Below, piece by piece: positions 40,949 through 56,700 of a DNA stretch of 64,000 bases. How positions within the stretch are numbered: position 1 is the first letter of the stretch; each line of letters starts with the position of its first letter. Under the pieces are notes generated by a model. That model saw only the letters and a list, made by a program, of their open reading frames with translations. It was not told where the DNA came from and did no database searches. The translations under genes were made by a program, and so were the position numbers. Source of the DNA: Mactromeris polynyma (taxonomy: Eukaryota > Mollusca > Bivalvia > Venerida > Mactridae); contig JASFXZ010000020.1 in assembly GCA_032209605.1 (NCBI GenBank), positions 1,867,501 to 1,931,500 on the forward strand, read 5' to 3'.

Positions 40949-41654
40949 TGTTTTAGTTTGACTATTGAATTACACTTGCAATCATATTGCTAATTATCTA
41001 GCTGCATTTGTGGTTTAAGGGGCCATATAATTGGTTCGAGAGTTGGGGTTGGACAGTTCGAACCATAAGTAGAACAATATGAATTATATGAAGAAGTTTA
41101 TCTGGACTTTATAATCAGTTTGATTCATCCATGGTGTTCGACGCAACTATATTCCAGCCAACGAGTTTTATATTATAACTCCTAGGAGACACAAATCAGT
41201 ATTCGTCATCTGACACAAGGCTTTGAGGAATACAACTTTGACTTGGAATCAATGTTATCCTTGCGCATGAATAATTGCACAGTGGTTTTTCAATGGACGT
41301 CAGTTCATGTAAATCTAATTCATACTGCCGTAAAATGGATTGTTGAATCTTTCAGAAATATCAGTGATCTAATTTGATCTCATAATGTTTCTGTGAACAC
41401 ACCAGCAACAAATCATTTTATAAACACCAAAGTATTCCGCTATTGTCACGAACATTTGCATTTTCATCCCACTTATACAAATACAGTAAACTTAGCCAGA
41501 AATGTAATATAATCGATTGCGGTGCAATCCAAAATAATGCTAGTCGAATTCCAGCAAACACTTCCAAATCACTCCTTTCTGTCACCTTTTTTCTGGGATC
41601 TTTCAAGCTAAACCCCTTTCCAGTTATCTCCCTTTTTCTTATACTACACCACAC

Positions 41655-41777
41655 TCATAAAGCCATATTACGGCCCTCTATACTTATTGTCACAGCTCTC
41701 ATCGATTTAGAATTCTTCTTTCGTTCGGCAAATTTACGTACATGTTTCTCATATCTACTTGGCTCTTTCTTTCCACT
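41655..41777 (-). CDS. IWS1: IWS1 terminal coding exon
   Basis: Acceptor AG at 41779-41778, phase 0, stop TGA at 41657-41655. It encodes the last 40 residues, a basic helix-like stretch ([17 protein letters not shown]) and the hallmark C-terminus [13 protein letters not shown]. Confidence 0.96.
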   Translation of the reverse strand, partial: SGKKEPSRYEKHVRKFAERKKNSKSMRAVTISIEGRNMAL

Positions 41778-44700
41778 CTGAAATGATATCACGTCAAGAA
41801 AAATCAGCAAAAGATGACATTCACATTCTAGCACAAAAAGTTGGTAAAATATGGGTTGTATACATTTTGTTATAGACATAAAGTATGATATTTTCAGTGG
41901 CGTATTATACTATTCAACAAATACGGAACAGTTTTCGAAAAGTTTTTTTCATATACATATATGTTGAAGTAGATAGGAATTGATTTTAAAAAATCAGCAG
42001 ACAATGACATTCACTTACAAAATATACCACAAACATTGGAAACATTTTGCGCATTTCAAGTCGGATGTTTTAGCTGTTGGAATCTTTCCTTGAAATTAAC
42101 TAGAGTTATTATTGAATGTGATTAATACCCCGTAATACCGCTTTGTCAGACATATATTTGAGAGAATCGGAGACAGCCACCAATCGGCATTTTGAATGGT
42201 CATTAAAATTGTGTCACATACTATAACTCATCATGGAGATTATTTTGGTGAACAGGGGTTTCATTTGACCCTTGAGTTGATCCTTTGACCCCTATAATTT
42301 CCAAAAAGCCACATTTTGACTGATTCTGGCTGAAGGGTCAAATTTTCTTTAAATTATAAGTTATTTGGGTATAAAATGGTAAACACTGGTAAACAATGAT
42401 CATAATGACCCATGGGATTCAACCCCTAATGGAACCCCTGAGTGAAGTCTAGTGAAAATCCTCCAGCAACCTGTAGAAGTAGTTTGCTCCACAAGTCTCT
42501 GTTAACAGAATAATCAACAAAACTGTTGATTAAATTGTACAAATGTTGATGTACTACCACACATTATTATAGCCGCTAACATAAACCGTCTCATATCCTG
42601 GCGGGACCTGTTCCTATATGGCTGGATGATGAGCTGCCACACATTATTATAGCCGCTAACATAAACCGTCTCATATCCTGGCGGGACCTGTTCCTATATG
42701 GCTGGATGATGAGCTGCCACACATTATTATAGCCGCTAACATAAACCGTCTCATATTCTGGCGGGACCTGTTCCTATATGGCTGGATGATGAGCTGCCAC
42801 ACATTATTATAGCCGCTAACATAAACCGTCTCATATCCTGGCGGGACCTGTTCCTATATGGCTGGATGATGAGCTGCCACAAATTATTATAGCCACTAAC
42901 ATAAACCGTCTCATATCCTGGCGGGACCTGTTCCTATATGGCTGGATGATGAGCTGCCACACATTATTATAGCCACTAACATAAACCGTCTCATATCCTG
43001 GCGGGACCTGTTCCTATATGGCTGGATGATGAGCTGCCAGCAGCCAATGGTATAAAACTGGATAACCATTTGGTTACGATAAAAAATTGATTTGATTGAT
43101 TAAACGTGGTTTGGCCAAGTAATGAGCCAATCAAATTGATTAAAACTGCAGGTAACATCAGGTTAAAGTCGGCCTATGTTTTTACAATTGGCTATTGCTG
43201 GGTAAATAACTGTTACTGTGTGCCTACTTGTCTTGTCTTAAAAGGATAGGAATCAGGAGAAAATGTGCTAAGAAAGTAGGTGTTTCATAAGTCAGGGGTG
43301 ACTATAATAAGCAAACATTTTAGATTGCATAAATTATTTCCATAAATAACAACAAACCCAATCTCAGTGTTACCTTTCTTACACTTCTGCTTGATCCGTC
43401 TTCTTCTTCCATTTCTTCATCTGTCTTCCACTTTGGTCGTATAACATAGTCTTTGTTTGATGGGAGAGGCACTCTAGCACGATATACCCACCCAGGATCT
43501 CCAGGGCGTAGCGCTCTGAAATAATAAAGTATGCTTTAATCAATGTTAATAGGAAGGATTAAGTTGGTACAGGGAATGCAACATTCACAAGACAATACCT
43601 CCCAACACAGAACTGAGGGAACGCGACATTCACCAAACAATACCTCCAAACACAGATCCCAGGGAACGTGACATTCACAAGACAATGCCTCCCAATACAG
43701 ATCTGATAGAGGGAACGCGACATTCACCAGAAATTCCTCCCAACACAGATTCCAGGGAACGCGACATTCACAAGACAATGCCTTGCAACAACCCCAGGGA
43801 ACGTGATATTCACAAGACAATGCCTCGCAACAGATCCAAGGAAATGTAACATTCACTAGACAATGCCTTGCAACAGATCCCAGGGAACGCGACATTCACC
43901 ATACAATGCCTCTGCACAGATCCCATGGGATTGCCACATTCACCTTACAATGCCTCCACAGAGATCCCAGGGAACATGACATTCACAAGACAATGCCTCC
44001 CAAAACAGATCCAAGGAAACGCGATACTCACAAGACAATGCCTCCACACAGATCCCAGGGAAACATCACCAAACAAAACATTATAAGTTGAGGAGATGTA
44101 AAGGCAAACATCACCAAACAAAACATTATAAGTTGAGGAGATGTAAAGGCAAACATCCATGAGAATGAGGAAGTAAGAAATTGTCTGACTGGTTGGACAA
44201 AAACAACCATGGTTAATTGGACAACAAGGGGGGAAAGAAACGAGTGAATAAATGGAGTTATGGATCCTAGGTACACATCCCAGGTACACATCCCAGGTAC
44301 ACATCCAAGGTGCACATCCCAGGTACACATCCCAGGTACACATCCCAGGTACACATCCCAGGTACACATCCCAGGTGCACATCCAAGGTGCACATCCCAG
44401 GTACACATCCCAGGTACACATCCCAGGTACACATCCCAGGTGCACATCCAAGGTGCACATCCCAGGTACACATCCCAGGTACACATCCCAGGTACACATC
44501 CCAGGTACACATCCCAGGTACACATCCCAGGTGCACATCCCAGGTACACATCCAAGGTGCACATCCCAGGTACACATCCAAGGTACACATCCAAGGTGCA
44601 CATCCCAGGTGCACATCCCAGGTACACATCCCAGGAACATATCCCAGGTGCACACCCCAGGTGCACACCCCAGGTGCACATCCAAGGTACACATCCCAGG

Positions 44701-47700
44701 TACACATCCCAGGTACACATCCCTGGTGCAAATCCAAGGTGCATATCCAAGGTACACATCCCAGGTGCACATCCAAGGTGCACTTCCCGTGTACATACCA
44801 GGTACACATCCCAGGTGCACATCCAAGGTGCACTTCCCGTGTACATACCAGGTACACATCCCAGGTGCACATCCCAGGTGCACTTCCCGTGTACATACCA
44901 GGTACACATCCCAGGTGAAGAGCAAGTAATCTAGAATACCAAAAGGGACAGGGAGCTGTGAAAAAAGGGGCATGGTACGTGTAATTCCTCTGTTGTTATG
45001 GCCATGAAATCTATTTAAGTATAACACTTACTTTGGATCTCCAGTGAGAGATTTATCCAAATCTTTTCTTGGTGTCATTCCACCATCTTCTATACTGAAT
45101 TACAAACAAATAAATATGTTCAATAAAACATTTATCAAAGTGTTAAACATAATGCAGTTGCCTACTGTAAAATCAGAAATATATGTGAGGGATCAATATA
45201 TCATTGTATGAGATTGTTATAATCACAAAAAATACATGTTCGCAATAATATAGTTGTGTTAATTTTAAGACCAAATTAAAAATAGACACTTGGGAACATT
45301 CAACCTGGCAAAACCACGTGCTCTTTAATTTGCAAAATATTGGCCTCACAAACACATCTGAATTTACAGTATTTAAAAAAATTAATGCAATATTAATCAG
45401 ATACTGATCAAACGTTTCAGTTTTACTGTTGCAATATGTATGCTGAGTACAGGCAAAAGATCTACATGTAAAATGCTAACAACTTCGGTATGTCACTATT
45501 TTATATAGAGTTGGTAATCATGTATCAAGCTTCAGTGAATCACGCTCTTTTCTTTCATGCCTCAATGCAGGAAACGACTTAGAAAAAACACAGATATGGC
45601 TGCCCATGTATATTGTACAAGCTTGTTATATAGCCTTCCTATCTGATCCAGAATATGCGGTCCAGGAATATGTGTTACATCTCTAAACAATGTTGTACAT
45701 CATTCTGGTGCCAGGGTAACTTATGCAGTTAATACAAATACCTGAACAGGTTTTAGTATGAAATTTCTCTTTAAAACCAAAACAGAATAAAGCTAGCCAA
45801 AAAATCCTGTTGTCTTCTCAAAATAGAGAGGTTTGACTTTGAAAACTAAGATTGAAGTTAACTATTCATGTCCTTGTTACATCTTCAAATTTTTTAATAT
45901 GCTTTTTCCATTCAAGATCTGGTTATTTTTTATCTTGACTTCATTGAAACAAATACTTTTGATAATGATAATATGTAACTACCAATGTTGCAAGGAGGCA
46001 TTTAAAGAACATAAAAACCTTGGAGACCAAAATGTTCAAGATGTAACCAAAATTCCTGGACATCATATTTTGGATCATATCCATATTTCAGTCCACTCAT
46101 TTAAAACACCATTACATGAACAACAAAATGAGATTGGCTTTGGAGCAAGTTAATATCAGTTTGATATATTAACACAAATTAGGTCTTAACTAGAATACAG
46201 GTATCCCCACTTTACTAAATCAAGGGGCATAACTCTAGTATCATTAAATAAATTCCAATAAAAAATACCCGGCGCATAAATTCATGTAATGACTTATATT
46301 AATGAAGTTTTGTTACTCATTGTCAAATACTTTTTAAGAAATGAGCGACAAAACCTTAAGTCAGACGGACGGACAAGTGAAAATCTTGTGTATGCTTCCA
46401 AATGTTTACCCACTCAGGTACAAATTGAAAATCAAATATACTTCTTATACCACTTGTCATAAATAGACTTATATTATTCCCAAGTTCATTTCCATAATTG
46501 ACTTAAGGAAATATCTTAATTATTCCTATTTATTATCAATTTTATTCTTTTATAGAATATGTGAGCAATGTTTGCATCTTTTCTACAAATACTTTGGGGT
46601 CAAAAAAAATTGGGGTCAGGGGTAAAAAATAAGGGTCTGTCAGTTGACCAGAAAATATATTTTTAGGGGATTCTACCTTGTTTTTCTTCTCTTCGGTAAT
46701 TGATCATAGTCACGCTGTTCTCTCTCTTCCTTTGATAATAATTTATAGTTTGATGTTAGATTGAATAAAGGTCTTGACCAGTCATCTATAAAAAACAACA
46801 AATAAACAAATGTCATTTTATAATTTCATTAAATGTTTTGAAATTGAAAAAAGTGCACCAGCTTGATAAGAAATCAGATGTTTGTTGTTTAAATATTTAG
46901 AGTAAAAATGTTTTTATATATCATATGAAATGACACAATACTGCTCGAGTTTTTCACTGTTCATCGTCCGTATTTTAATTACAAATGGCGGTCAGTTGAC
47001 CTAACTAGTGTTCCTGGGTTACAAACCAATGTTCCTGGGTTACCAACCAGTGTTACCTGGGTTACCAACCAGTGTTACTGAGTTACCAACCAGTGTTACC
47101 TGGGTAACCAACCAGTGTTACCTGGGTTACAAACCAGTGTTACCTGGGTTACCAACCAGTGTTACCTGGGTTACAAACCAGTGTTACCTGGGTTACCAAC
47201 CAGTGTTACCTGGGTTACCAACCAGTGTTACCTGGGTTACCAACCAGTGTTCCTGGGTTACCAACCAGTGTTCCTGTGTTACAAACCAATGTTCCTGGGT
47301 TACCAACCAGTGTAACCTGGGTTACCAACCAGTGTTACATGGGTTACCAACCAGTGTTCCTGGGTTACCAACCAGTGTTACCTGGGTTACAAACCAGTGT
47401 TACCTGGATTACCAACCAGTGTTCCTGGGTTACCAACCAGTGTTCCTGGGTTACAAACTAGTGTTACCTGGGTTACCAACCAGTGTTACTGAGTTACCAA
47501 CCAGTGTTACCTGGTTTACCAACCAGTGTTACCTGGGTTACAAACCAGTGTTACCTGGGTTACCAACCAGTGTTCCTGGGTTACCAACCAGTGTTCCTGT
47601 GTTACAAACCAATGTTCCTGGGTTACCAACCAGTGTTACCTGGGTTACCAACCAGTGTTACCTGGGTTACCAACCAGTGTAACCTGGGTTACCAACCAGT

Positions 47701-50700
47701 GTTACCTGGGTTACAAACCAGTGTTCCTGGGTTACCAACCAGTGTTCCTTGGTTACAAACCAATGTTCCTGGGTTACCAACTAGTACTAACATGTTCTTC
47801 TGTAAGCAAATGACAAGTTCCCCAAATGATTCTTTAATCAGGTTTAACCCCATTTTCAACTATGTTTCAGTTAAATATGTCGGCCAGTGGATCTAACCAG
47901 TTTTCCTTGAATTAATTAACAACGTACTATCTTGCCCTTCTACATGCAGTTGACAATTGTTCCCACATGAATCAGAGATGGAGAACAAATGACTGTAGCC
48001 AAATGGCAACTATGGACATTACCAGGACTCCAACCTGGACCTCTTGGATTAACAGTCTAGTGCTCTAACCGCAGACCTATTAGGGCGGGCTTCCAGGCAT
48101 AAATCAGAGGTGTAGGACAAATGAATACGGCTGCATTACGTACAGTCAGACTGTGACCAGGAATACAAACCAAGGTTTGTACCAATCACCAGTGGAGTGT
48201 TCTACAGATCTAACAGGCTGAGCCGACCCAACATGACGCCAATTCAATATTTGAGCGCCGCAGTACGATTTACAACCTCTTCTATAAGTGACGTCATTTC
48301 CAGAAATCGTCTCATATGACGTCACCATGTACTGACAGTAAGCAATATTTGTCACATAAGACAATATGAAAACGGAGTGACCATATGGCGTAAATATTGT
48401 TTCCTGCTTGCACATTGTGACGTCATATGTTGTGTTTTCTTGAAATGACGTCACTTACAGAAGAGGTTGGAAATCCCATAGCAGCGCTCATTTTAAGATA
48501 ATAATAAGGTCAGATGCCAATGTATGCTAATATGCACTGATAGCAATACATGTACAACGGGGTGGAGGGTGTTCCAAAAATGTTGTGTTAAAATTCTAAG
48601 TAATACTTTCCACTTACTAATGAGTTTTCCTGCCTTTTCCTTATTGTCTTTGATTTCTTTAGGATGTTTGTACAAATACATAACAGCTTTACCTATACCG
48701 CTTGTTTTCAATGCACCAGGATTTAATGTTGGAAACTGAAAACAGAAGGACAATATAGCGAACAATGACATAAACAATCGTGCCAAACTATCAAACATTT
48801 CCCAGACATGTCAAAACTTCAAGGGCCATAATTCACCAATTTTTTTTTTTCAAAATTCAAGTACTTTTCAATGAGTTTTTGGCTGTTACAAATTCAAGTT
48901 GTTTTCAAGGAGTAGGCATCAAATTCATCAAATTCAAGGACTTTTCAAGACCTGTACAAACCTTGTCAAAGACATAATAGTAATAATAAGTAATCAATTA
49001 AGACCACTCTCATAAATTAGTAAGAGTATTCTGGAAATTGATAAATTTCAATAATCAGATGCAACCAGGCTCCTGCTTCATTGCATAATTAATTCAGCAT
49101 TCTTTAAGTTTGGGAGTTTAAACACATTACGGTAGCTTTAGAGATCTAAACAGTCTTTGTTTCTGAGAATGTTGATTGAATTTTGGACATGAAATATGTG
49201 TGAGATCATAATGCTCCAGTTTTGTTTTATAAGAAAATCAGTCCTTAAAGGTTTGGCAAGGATAATTTTTATCTGTTCAAACCCGGCATACAACGTGTAA
49301 CAGTAAAAGAAACAATTTTACACTCGTTGGCCAATGGTTATCACTAATTTTTGTTCTTTCTTAAAACAAAATATAATGAAAGACATCATGTATTGTTTAC
49401 AAACTACATCATGTTTGACCTTGTGAGAATTGCCATAAATTACTGAAGAGCTTCCATGATTTTCCATATGCGCAATAAATATTCATCTGAGCACAATCAT
49501 TGATGATGTCATACACAACTACAACAACTAATGCCATCAATTGTTCACTAATTTATCACTACATCCTTTAATTTTATTCCTAAAGTTTTACTGCAATTTC
49601 AGGACTTTTCCCCCCAATTTCCCAATTATCACACAAAAAATCACAATTTGAAGGATTATGGGTCATCTTCCCAAAATAAACCCTGAAACTGGACAACAAG
49701 AAAAGAAATTACTGCTTTTTGCTTCATTATTGAATCTTCTGAAATTTGATTGGGCAACATTAGTATGTGAATAACTAAGTTTTATTGTACTGAATAGAAT
49801 AATCCCGATAATGAAGATATTTTGGGGAAAAAATAATAATATTTTTTTATTATATTTATTGGGACTTAATACAGAATGGACAGCCTACCTTAAAACACAG
49901 TCATAGAGCTAAGACTGAATTGGTATAGTGAAATTGGGCACAATTTAAAATCTCTGAAAACATAGAAAATGGAATAACTGCCTAATTAGCTCAGTTGGTA
50001 GAGTGTCTGCTCTGAGTGCAGTAGGTCGTAGGTTCAATTCCTGGCTGTGTCATACCAAAGACGTGAAAATGGTACTGGTAAATCCCTTGCTAGGCACTCA
50101 GTATATAAAGGGTAGTATCAGGAGATATGTAAGCCCTGGTAAGTATCTGTTAGTGGATACCTTGTTGGTCACACACTAGCTTTGTAGCTCATGTTACTTG
50201 TTGATCATATGTGACGTTAAATAAAGCTATCCTTTATCTATCTTTTATGTTCAAACTTATCCCCAAAATAAAAAAAACAATAAACAGTAAATACCTCTCC
50301 AAGTATTTTTAGAAAACTTTCTCTGATTTGTAAATTAGGTAAACTTTTATCCGGCAATGGAGCTAGCCACTCCGTCATCGCGTTAAGTATACCGCAGTCC
50401 AGGAATGCACCATGTAAATCTGCCCTGAAATTTAGAAAAGACAACACATTTACAATAAAACCTCAGATCACATATATCTAAACAGGGATAATGAACTCTT
50501 TATAATATAGAAAATATTCTGATCTTAAATAAACCTTTCGGACAAAGCCCTTTATCAAAGTCATGGAAATATACTGAGCAGAACAGCATGTAGCAGAACA
50601 GCATGTTTGCTTTGTTAACATAATAAATATAACAATAAACAGGAAATGATGTAACATCATCTAGACGTCTAAACAAAACAGTACCGAATGACGTAACGTC

Positions 50701-53700
50701 ATCTAGGGGGGGGGGGGGGAAATATCACAGGACTGTGCCCCATGTATCTTTTTATTAGAAACCTTCATTTTCTTCTATAAAAGATTTAGGGGAATACGTC
50801 ATTATGAGGGTATTGATGTCTGGTATTGATGTCTGGTATTGGTGTCGGGTATTGGTGTCTGGTATTTGTGTCTGGTATTGGTGTCTGGTATTGGTGTCTG
50901 GTATTGGTGTCTGGTATTGGTGTCGGGTATTGGTGTCGGTTATTGGTGTCTGGTATTGGTGTCTGGTATTGGTGTCTGGTATTGGTGTCTGGTATTGGTG
51001 TCTGGTATTGGTGTCTGGTATTGGTGTCTGGTATTGGTGTCTGGTATTGGTGTCTGATATTGGTGTCAGGTATTGATGTCGGGTATTGGTGTCGGGTATT
51101 GGTGTTGGGTATTGGTGTCGGGTATGCAAACAGGAGGTTGAAAACAGAATCACTTACTTTTTAAGTTGTGAGACAACAACTGTAAGATATTTCAGTTTCT
51201 TTATAGCAGGTTTCTTCTCCATGTTCAATCCTCTGTCCTCCTACAAGTGACAGCATCAACATTTTATATCTTATTGCTTGCCTTGTAATTTCCATTTGTT
51301 GATGAAAATAACACTATTAGTGATCAACAAGTGTTTCAAACTGAGATTAAAGTCGGTCATATCATACAAAGCAATGAGTAGTCTATAACTTAGGGTAAAA
51401 TTCATTAAAATTAATGACTTCAACAATAAATTTCAACAGTCGCATTTCGTTCAGACTGAAATTTTATTTCGAACAATTCATTGTTTAAAATAACTCAATT
51501 CAATTCCTTGTGCATAAGAAGATATATACAAAGTTCTCACATCTACAATATTTACCTCCCTTGTTCTGAATTGTCGGCCATTTTAATAGGCAAAACTGAT
51601 AAGCCCTTATAGGAGTAATTTCCAAATATTTGATAATTGAGAAAATACCAAGAGAATTTGCATGCGACAACCACCTTTTCTTCAACTTACTGAGCCAAAT
51701 GCCCACATGAGCATAAAGAATACGTTATTTTTATATATCTGATTAGTTTATCGTTTACGTAATATTCCCTATAAACTTTAAGGAAATTTCCCTATCAAAA
51801 TGGCCAACAATTCAGAACAAGGGAGGTAAATATTGTAGATGTGAGAACTTCGTATTTGGACCTGATATTTATTTCGGATGATACCAAGTATTCGGACAAA
51901 AGGTCGTCGCATAAATGAGGTTCGACTGTACAATCAGCGCCAAGGTTACAAACGTTGTTCGATTGAAGAGAAATTGCCTTGGTGGTTAACTTATAATTTG
52001 ATTGGTGTACACAACACTGTTATGCAAATAGCAAAACAGTGTTAGTACGGCTGCACCGAAAAATATCATTGGTGTCTCTACAAATCTAAATACACTACCT
52101 CAGCTGCTACTTTCATTTTGTTGATCATGTCAGCTATGAGATCATCACTGTCATTGATTAAATCAAAATCTTTCCGTTTTTTTCTTTGTTTCTGCATTTC
52201 TATTTTCTTTTTTGCCATCATCACTTCAAAATCTGATACAAACTCTCTGTAGAAGAAATGTTGGATTGTACATGCCAACAATTAGTCATATTTCTAATTG
52301 GTTATGATGTCACTGAGCAGTAAATTTGTGAAAGTAACATTTGTTAACCCATTAACAGTTTCAATTTTTTAAAGACACCATTGTATAGATTACATGGACA
52401 GTAAACAAGGTATGCTTCATGTTCAAATATAAATATATCTCGTGTAGTGGCCGAGTATATAAGTACACTATAAGTAGATAGTTGTAAACACACTACAAGC
52501 CAATAGTTGTAAACACACTACAAGCAAATAGTTGTAAACACACTACAAGCAAATAGTTGTAAACACACTACAAGCAAATAGTTGTAAACACACTATATGT
52601 AGATAGTTGTAAACACACTATAAGCAAATGGTTGTAAACACACTACAAGCAAATGGTTGTAAACACACTACAAGCAAATGGTTGTAAACACACTACAAGC
52701 AAATGGTTGTAAACACTACAAGCAAATAGTTGTAAACACACTACAAGCAAATAGTTGTAAACACACTACAAGCAAATAGTTGTAAACACACTACAAGCAA
52801 ATAGTTGTAAACACACTACAAGCAAATAGTTGCAAACACACTACAAGCAAATAGTTGTAAACACACTACAAGCAAATAGTTGTAAACACACTACAAGCAA
52901 ATAGTTGTAAACACACTACAAGCAAATAGTTGCAAACACACTACAAGCAAATAGTTGTAAACACACTACCATCAAATAGTTGTAAACACACTACAAGCAA
53001 ATAGTTGTAAACACACTACAAGCAAATAGTTGTAAACACTACAAGCAAATAGTTGTAAACACACTACAAGCAAATAGTTGTAAACACACTACAAGCAAAT
53101 AGTTGTAAACACACTACAAGCAAATAGTTGTAAACACACTACAAGCAAATAGTTGTAAACACACTACAAGCAAATAGTTGTAAACACACTACAGGCAAAT
53201 AGTTGTAAACACACTATATGTAGATAGTTGTAAACACACTATATGTAGATAGTTGTAAACACACTATATGTAGATAGTTGTAAACACACTATAAGCAAAT
53301 GGTTGTAAACACACTACAAGCAAATGGTTGTAAACACACTATAAGCAAATGGTTGTAAACACACTACAAGCAAATGGTTGTAAACACACTATATGTAGAT
53401 AGTTGTAAACACACTATATGTAGATAGTTGTAAACACACTACAAGCAAATGGTTGTAAACACACTATATGTAGATAGTTGTAAACACACTATATGTAGAT
53501 AGTTGTAAACACACTATAAGCAAATGGTTGTAAACAAACTATATGTAGATAGTTGTAAACACACTATATGTAGATAGTTGTAAACACACTTGATGTAGAT
53601 AGTTGTAAACACACTATATGTAGATAGTTGTAAACACACTATATGTAGATAGTTGTAAACACACTTGATGTAGATAGTTGTAAACACACTATATGTAGAT

Positions 53701-56700
53701 AGTTGTAAACACACTATATGTAGATAGTTGTAAACACACTATATGTAGATAGTTGTAAACACACTATATGTAGATAGTTGTAAACACACTTGATGTAGAT
53801 AGTTGTAAACACACTATATGTAGATAGTTGTAAACACACTATATGTAGATAGTTGTAAACACACTATATGTAGATAGTTGTAAACACACTATATGTAGAT
53901 AGTTGTAAACACACTATATGTAGATAGTTGTAAACACACTATATGTAGATAGTTGTAAACACACTATATGTAGATAGTTGTAAACACACTATATGTAGAT
54001 AGTTGTAAACACACTTGATGTAGATAGTTGTAAACACACTATATGTAGATAGTTGTAAACACACTATATGTAGATAGTTGTAAACACACTATATGTAGAT
54101 AGTTGTAAACACACTATATGTAGATAGTTGTAAACACACTTGATGTAGATAGTTGTAAACACACTATATGTAGATAGTTGTAAACACACTATATGTAGAT
54201 AGTTGTAAACACACTATATGTAGATAGTTGTAAACACACTATATGTAGATAGTTGTAAACACACTATATGTAGATAGTTGTAAACACACTATATGTAGAT
54301 AGTTGTAAACACACTATATGTAGATAGTTGTAAACACACTTGATGTAGATAGTTGTAAACACACTATATGTAGATAGTTGTAAACACACTATATGTAGAT
54401 AGTTGTAAACACACTATATGTAGATAGTTGTAAACACACTATATGTAGATAGTTGTAAACACACTATATGTAGATAGTTGTAAACACACTATATGTAGAT
54501 AGTTGTAAACACACTATATGTAGATAGTTGTAAACACACTATATGTAGATAGTTGTAAACACACTATATGTAGATAGTTGTAAACACACTTGATGTAGAT
54601 AGTTGTAAACACACTATATGTAGATAGTTGTAAACACACTATATGTAGATAGTTGTAAACACACTATATGTAGATAGTTGTAAACACACTATATGTAGAT
54701 AGTTGTAAACACACTATATGTAGATAGTTGTAAACACACTATATGTAGATAGTTGTAAACACACTTGATGTAGATAGTTGTAAACACACTATATGTAGAT
54801 AGTTGTAAACACACTATATGTAGATAGTTGTAAACACACTATATGTAGATAGTTGTAAACACACTATATGTAGATAGTTGTAAACACACTATATGTAGAT
54901 AGTTGTAAACACACTATATGTAGATAGTTGTAAACACACTATATGTAGATAGTTGTAAACACACTATATGTAGATAGTTGTAAACACACTATATGTAGAT
55001 AGTTGTAAACACACTATATGTAGATAGTTGTAAACACACTATATGTAGATAGTTGTAAACACACTATATGTAGATAGTTGTAAACACACTATATGTAGAT
55101 AGTTGTAAACACACTTGATGTAGATAGTTGTAAACACACTATATGTAGATAGTTGTAAACACACTATATGTAGATAGTTGTAAACACACTATATGTAGAT
55201 AGTTGTAAACACACTATATGTAGATAGTTGTAAACACACTATATGTAGATAGTTGTAAACACACTATATGTAGATAGTTGTAAACACACTATATGTAGAT
55301 AGTTGTAAACACACTATATGTAGATAGTTGTAAACACACTATATGTAGATAGTTGTAAACACACTATATGTAGATAGTTGTAAACACACTATATGTAGAT
55401 AGTTGTAAACACACTATATGTAGATAGAAATCTCCACCTATACAGTATTGTTATAGAAAACCCACTTACTCTCCGTCCTTATCACCCCTTGCGGCAGCGT
55501 CATTCTCGTCATCAGATAACTCAGGTAATACTGGTTCAGAAGTTGTCTCTCCTGTTGCCATTCCCTCCCCTTCATCGTCAGATAATATTGCTGAAAGTAA
55601 CTCATAATTAGCAACATTTATATAACTTCAGAATCTACCTCAGTGCTTTTGAAATCAACTAGCCCGACGTCCGGGACACGTCTAACTGCTGATTTGAACT
55701 ACCAACAGTACAGTTGGACTTAGTCCGGGACACGTCTAACTGCTGATATGAACTACCAACAGTACAGTTGGACTTAGTCCGGGACACGTCTAACTGCTGA
55801 TCTGAACTACCAACAGAATAGTTGGACTTAGTCCGGGACACGTCTAACTGCTGATATGAACTACCAACAGTACAGTTGGACTTAGTCCGGGACACGTCTA
55901 ACTGCTGATATGAACTACCAACAGAATAGTTGGACTTAGTCCGGGACACGTCTAACTGCTGATTTGAACTACCAACAGTACAGTTGGACTTAGTCCGGGA
56001 CACGTCTAACTGCTGATCTGAACTACCAACAGTACAGTTGGACTTAGTCCGGGACACGTCGAACTGCTGATTTGAACTACCAACAGTACAGTTGGACTTA
56101 GTCCGGGACACGTCTAACTGCTGATCTGAACTACCAACAGTACAGTTGGACTTAGTCCGGGACACGTCTAACTGCTGATTTGAACTACCAACAGTACAGT
56201 TGGACTTAGTCCGGGACACGTCTAACTGCTGATCTGAACTACCAACAGAATAGTTGGACTTAGTCCGGGACACGTCTAACTGCTGATTTGAACTACCAAC
56301 AGTACAGTTGGACTTAGTCCGGGACACGTCTAACTGCTGATCTGAACTACCAACAGTACAGTTGGACTTAGTCCGGGACACGTCTAACTGCTGATTTGAA
56401 CTACCAACAGTACAGTTGGACTTAGTCCGGGACACGTCTAACTGCTGATCTGAACTACCAACAGAATAGTTGGACTTAGTCCGGGACACGTCTAACTGCT
56501 GATTTGAACTACCAACAGTACAGTTGGACTTAGTCCGGGACACGTCTAACTGCTGATCTGAACTACCAACAGTTCAGTTGGACTTAGTCCGGGACACGTC
56601 GAACTGCTGATTTGAACTACCAACAGTACAGTTGGACTTAGTCCGGGACACGTCTGTTGTGCAGGCCTACTCAACTGTTAATCTATGCTAGGACAACTAG

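Noticed and set aside
43945..45027. 360-codon Cys/Trp-rich frame and several Pro/Thr-rich frames
   Set aside because: The 11-bp array is open in five frames, and it lies wholly within an IWS1 intron with exons that join in phase around it.
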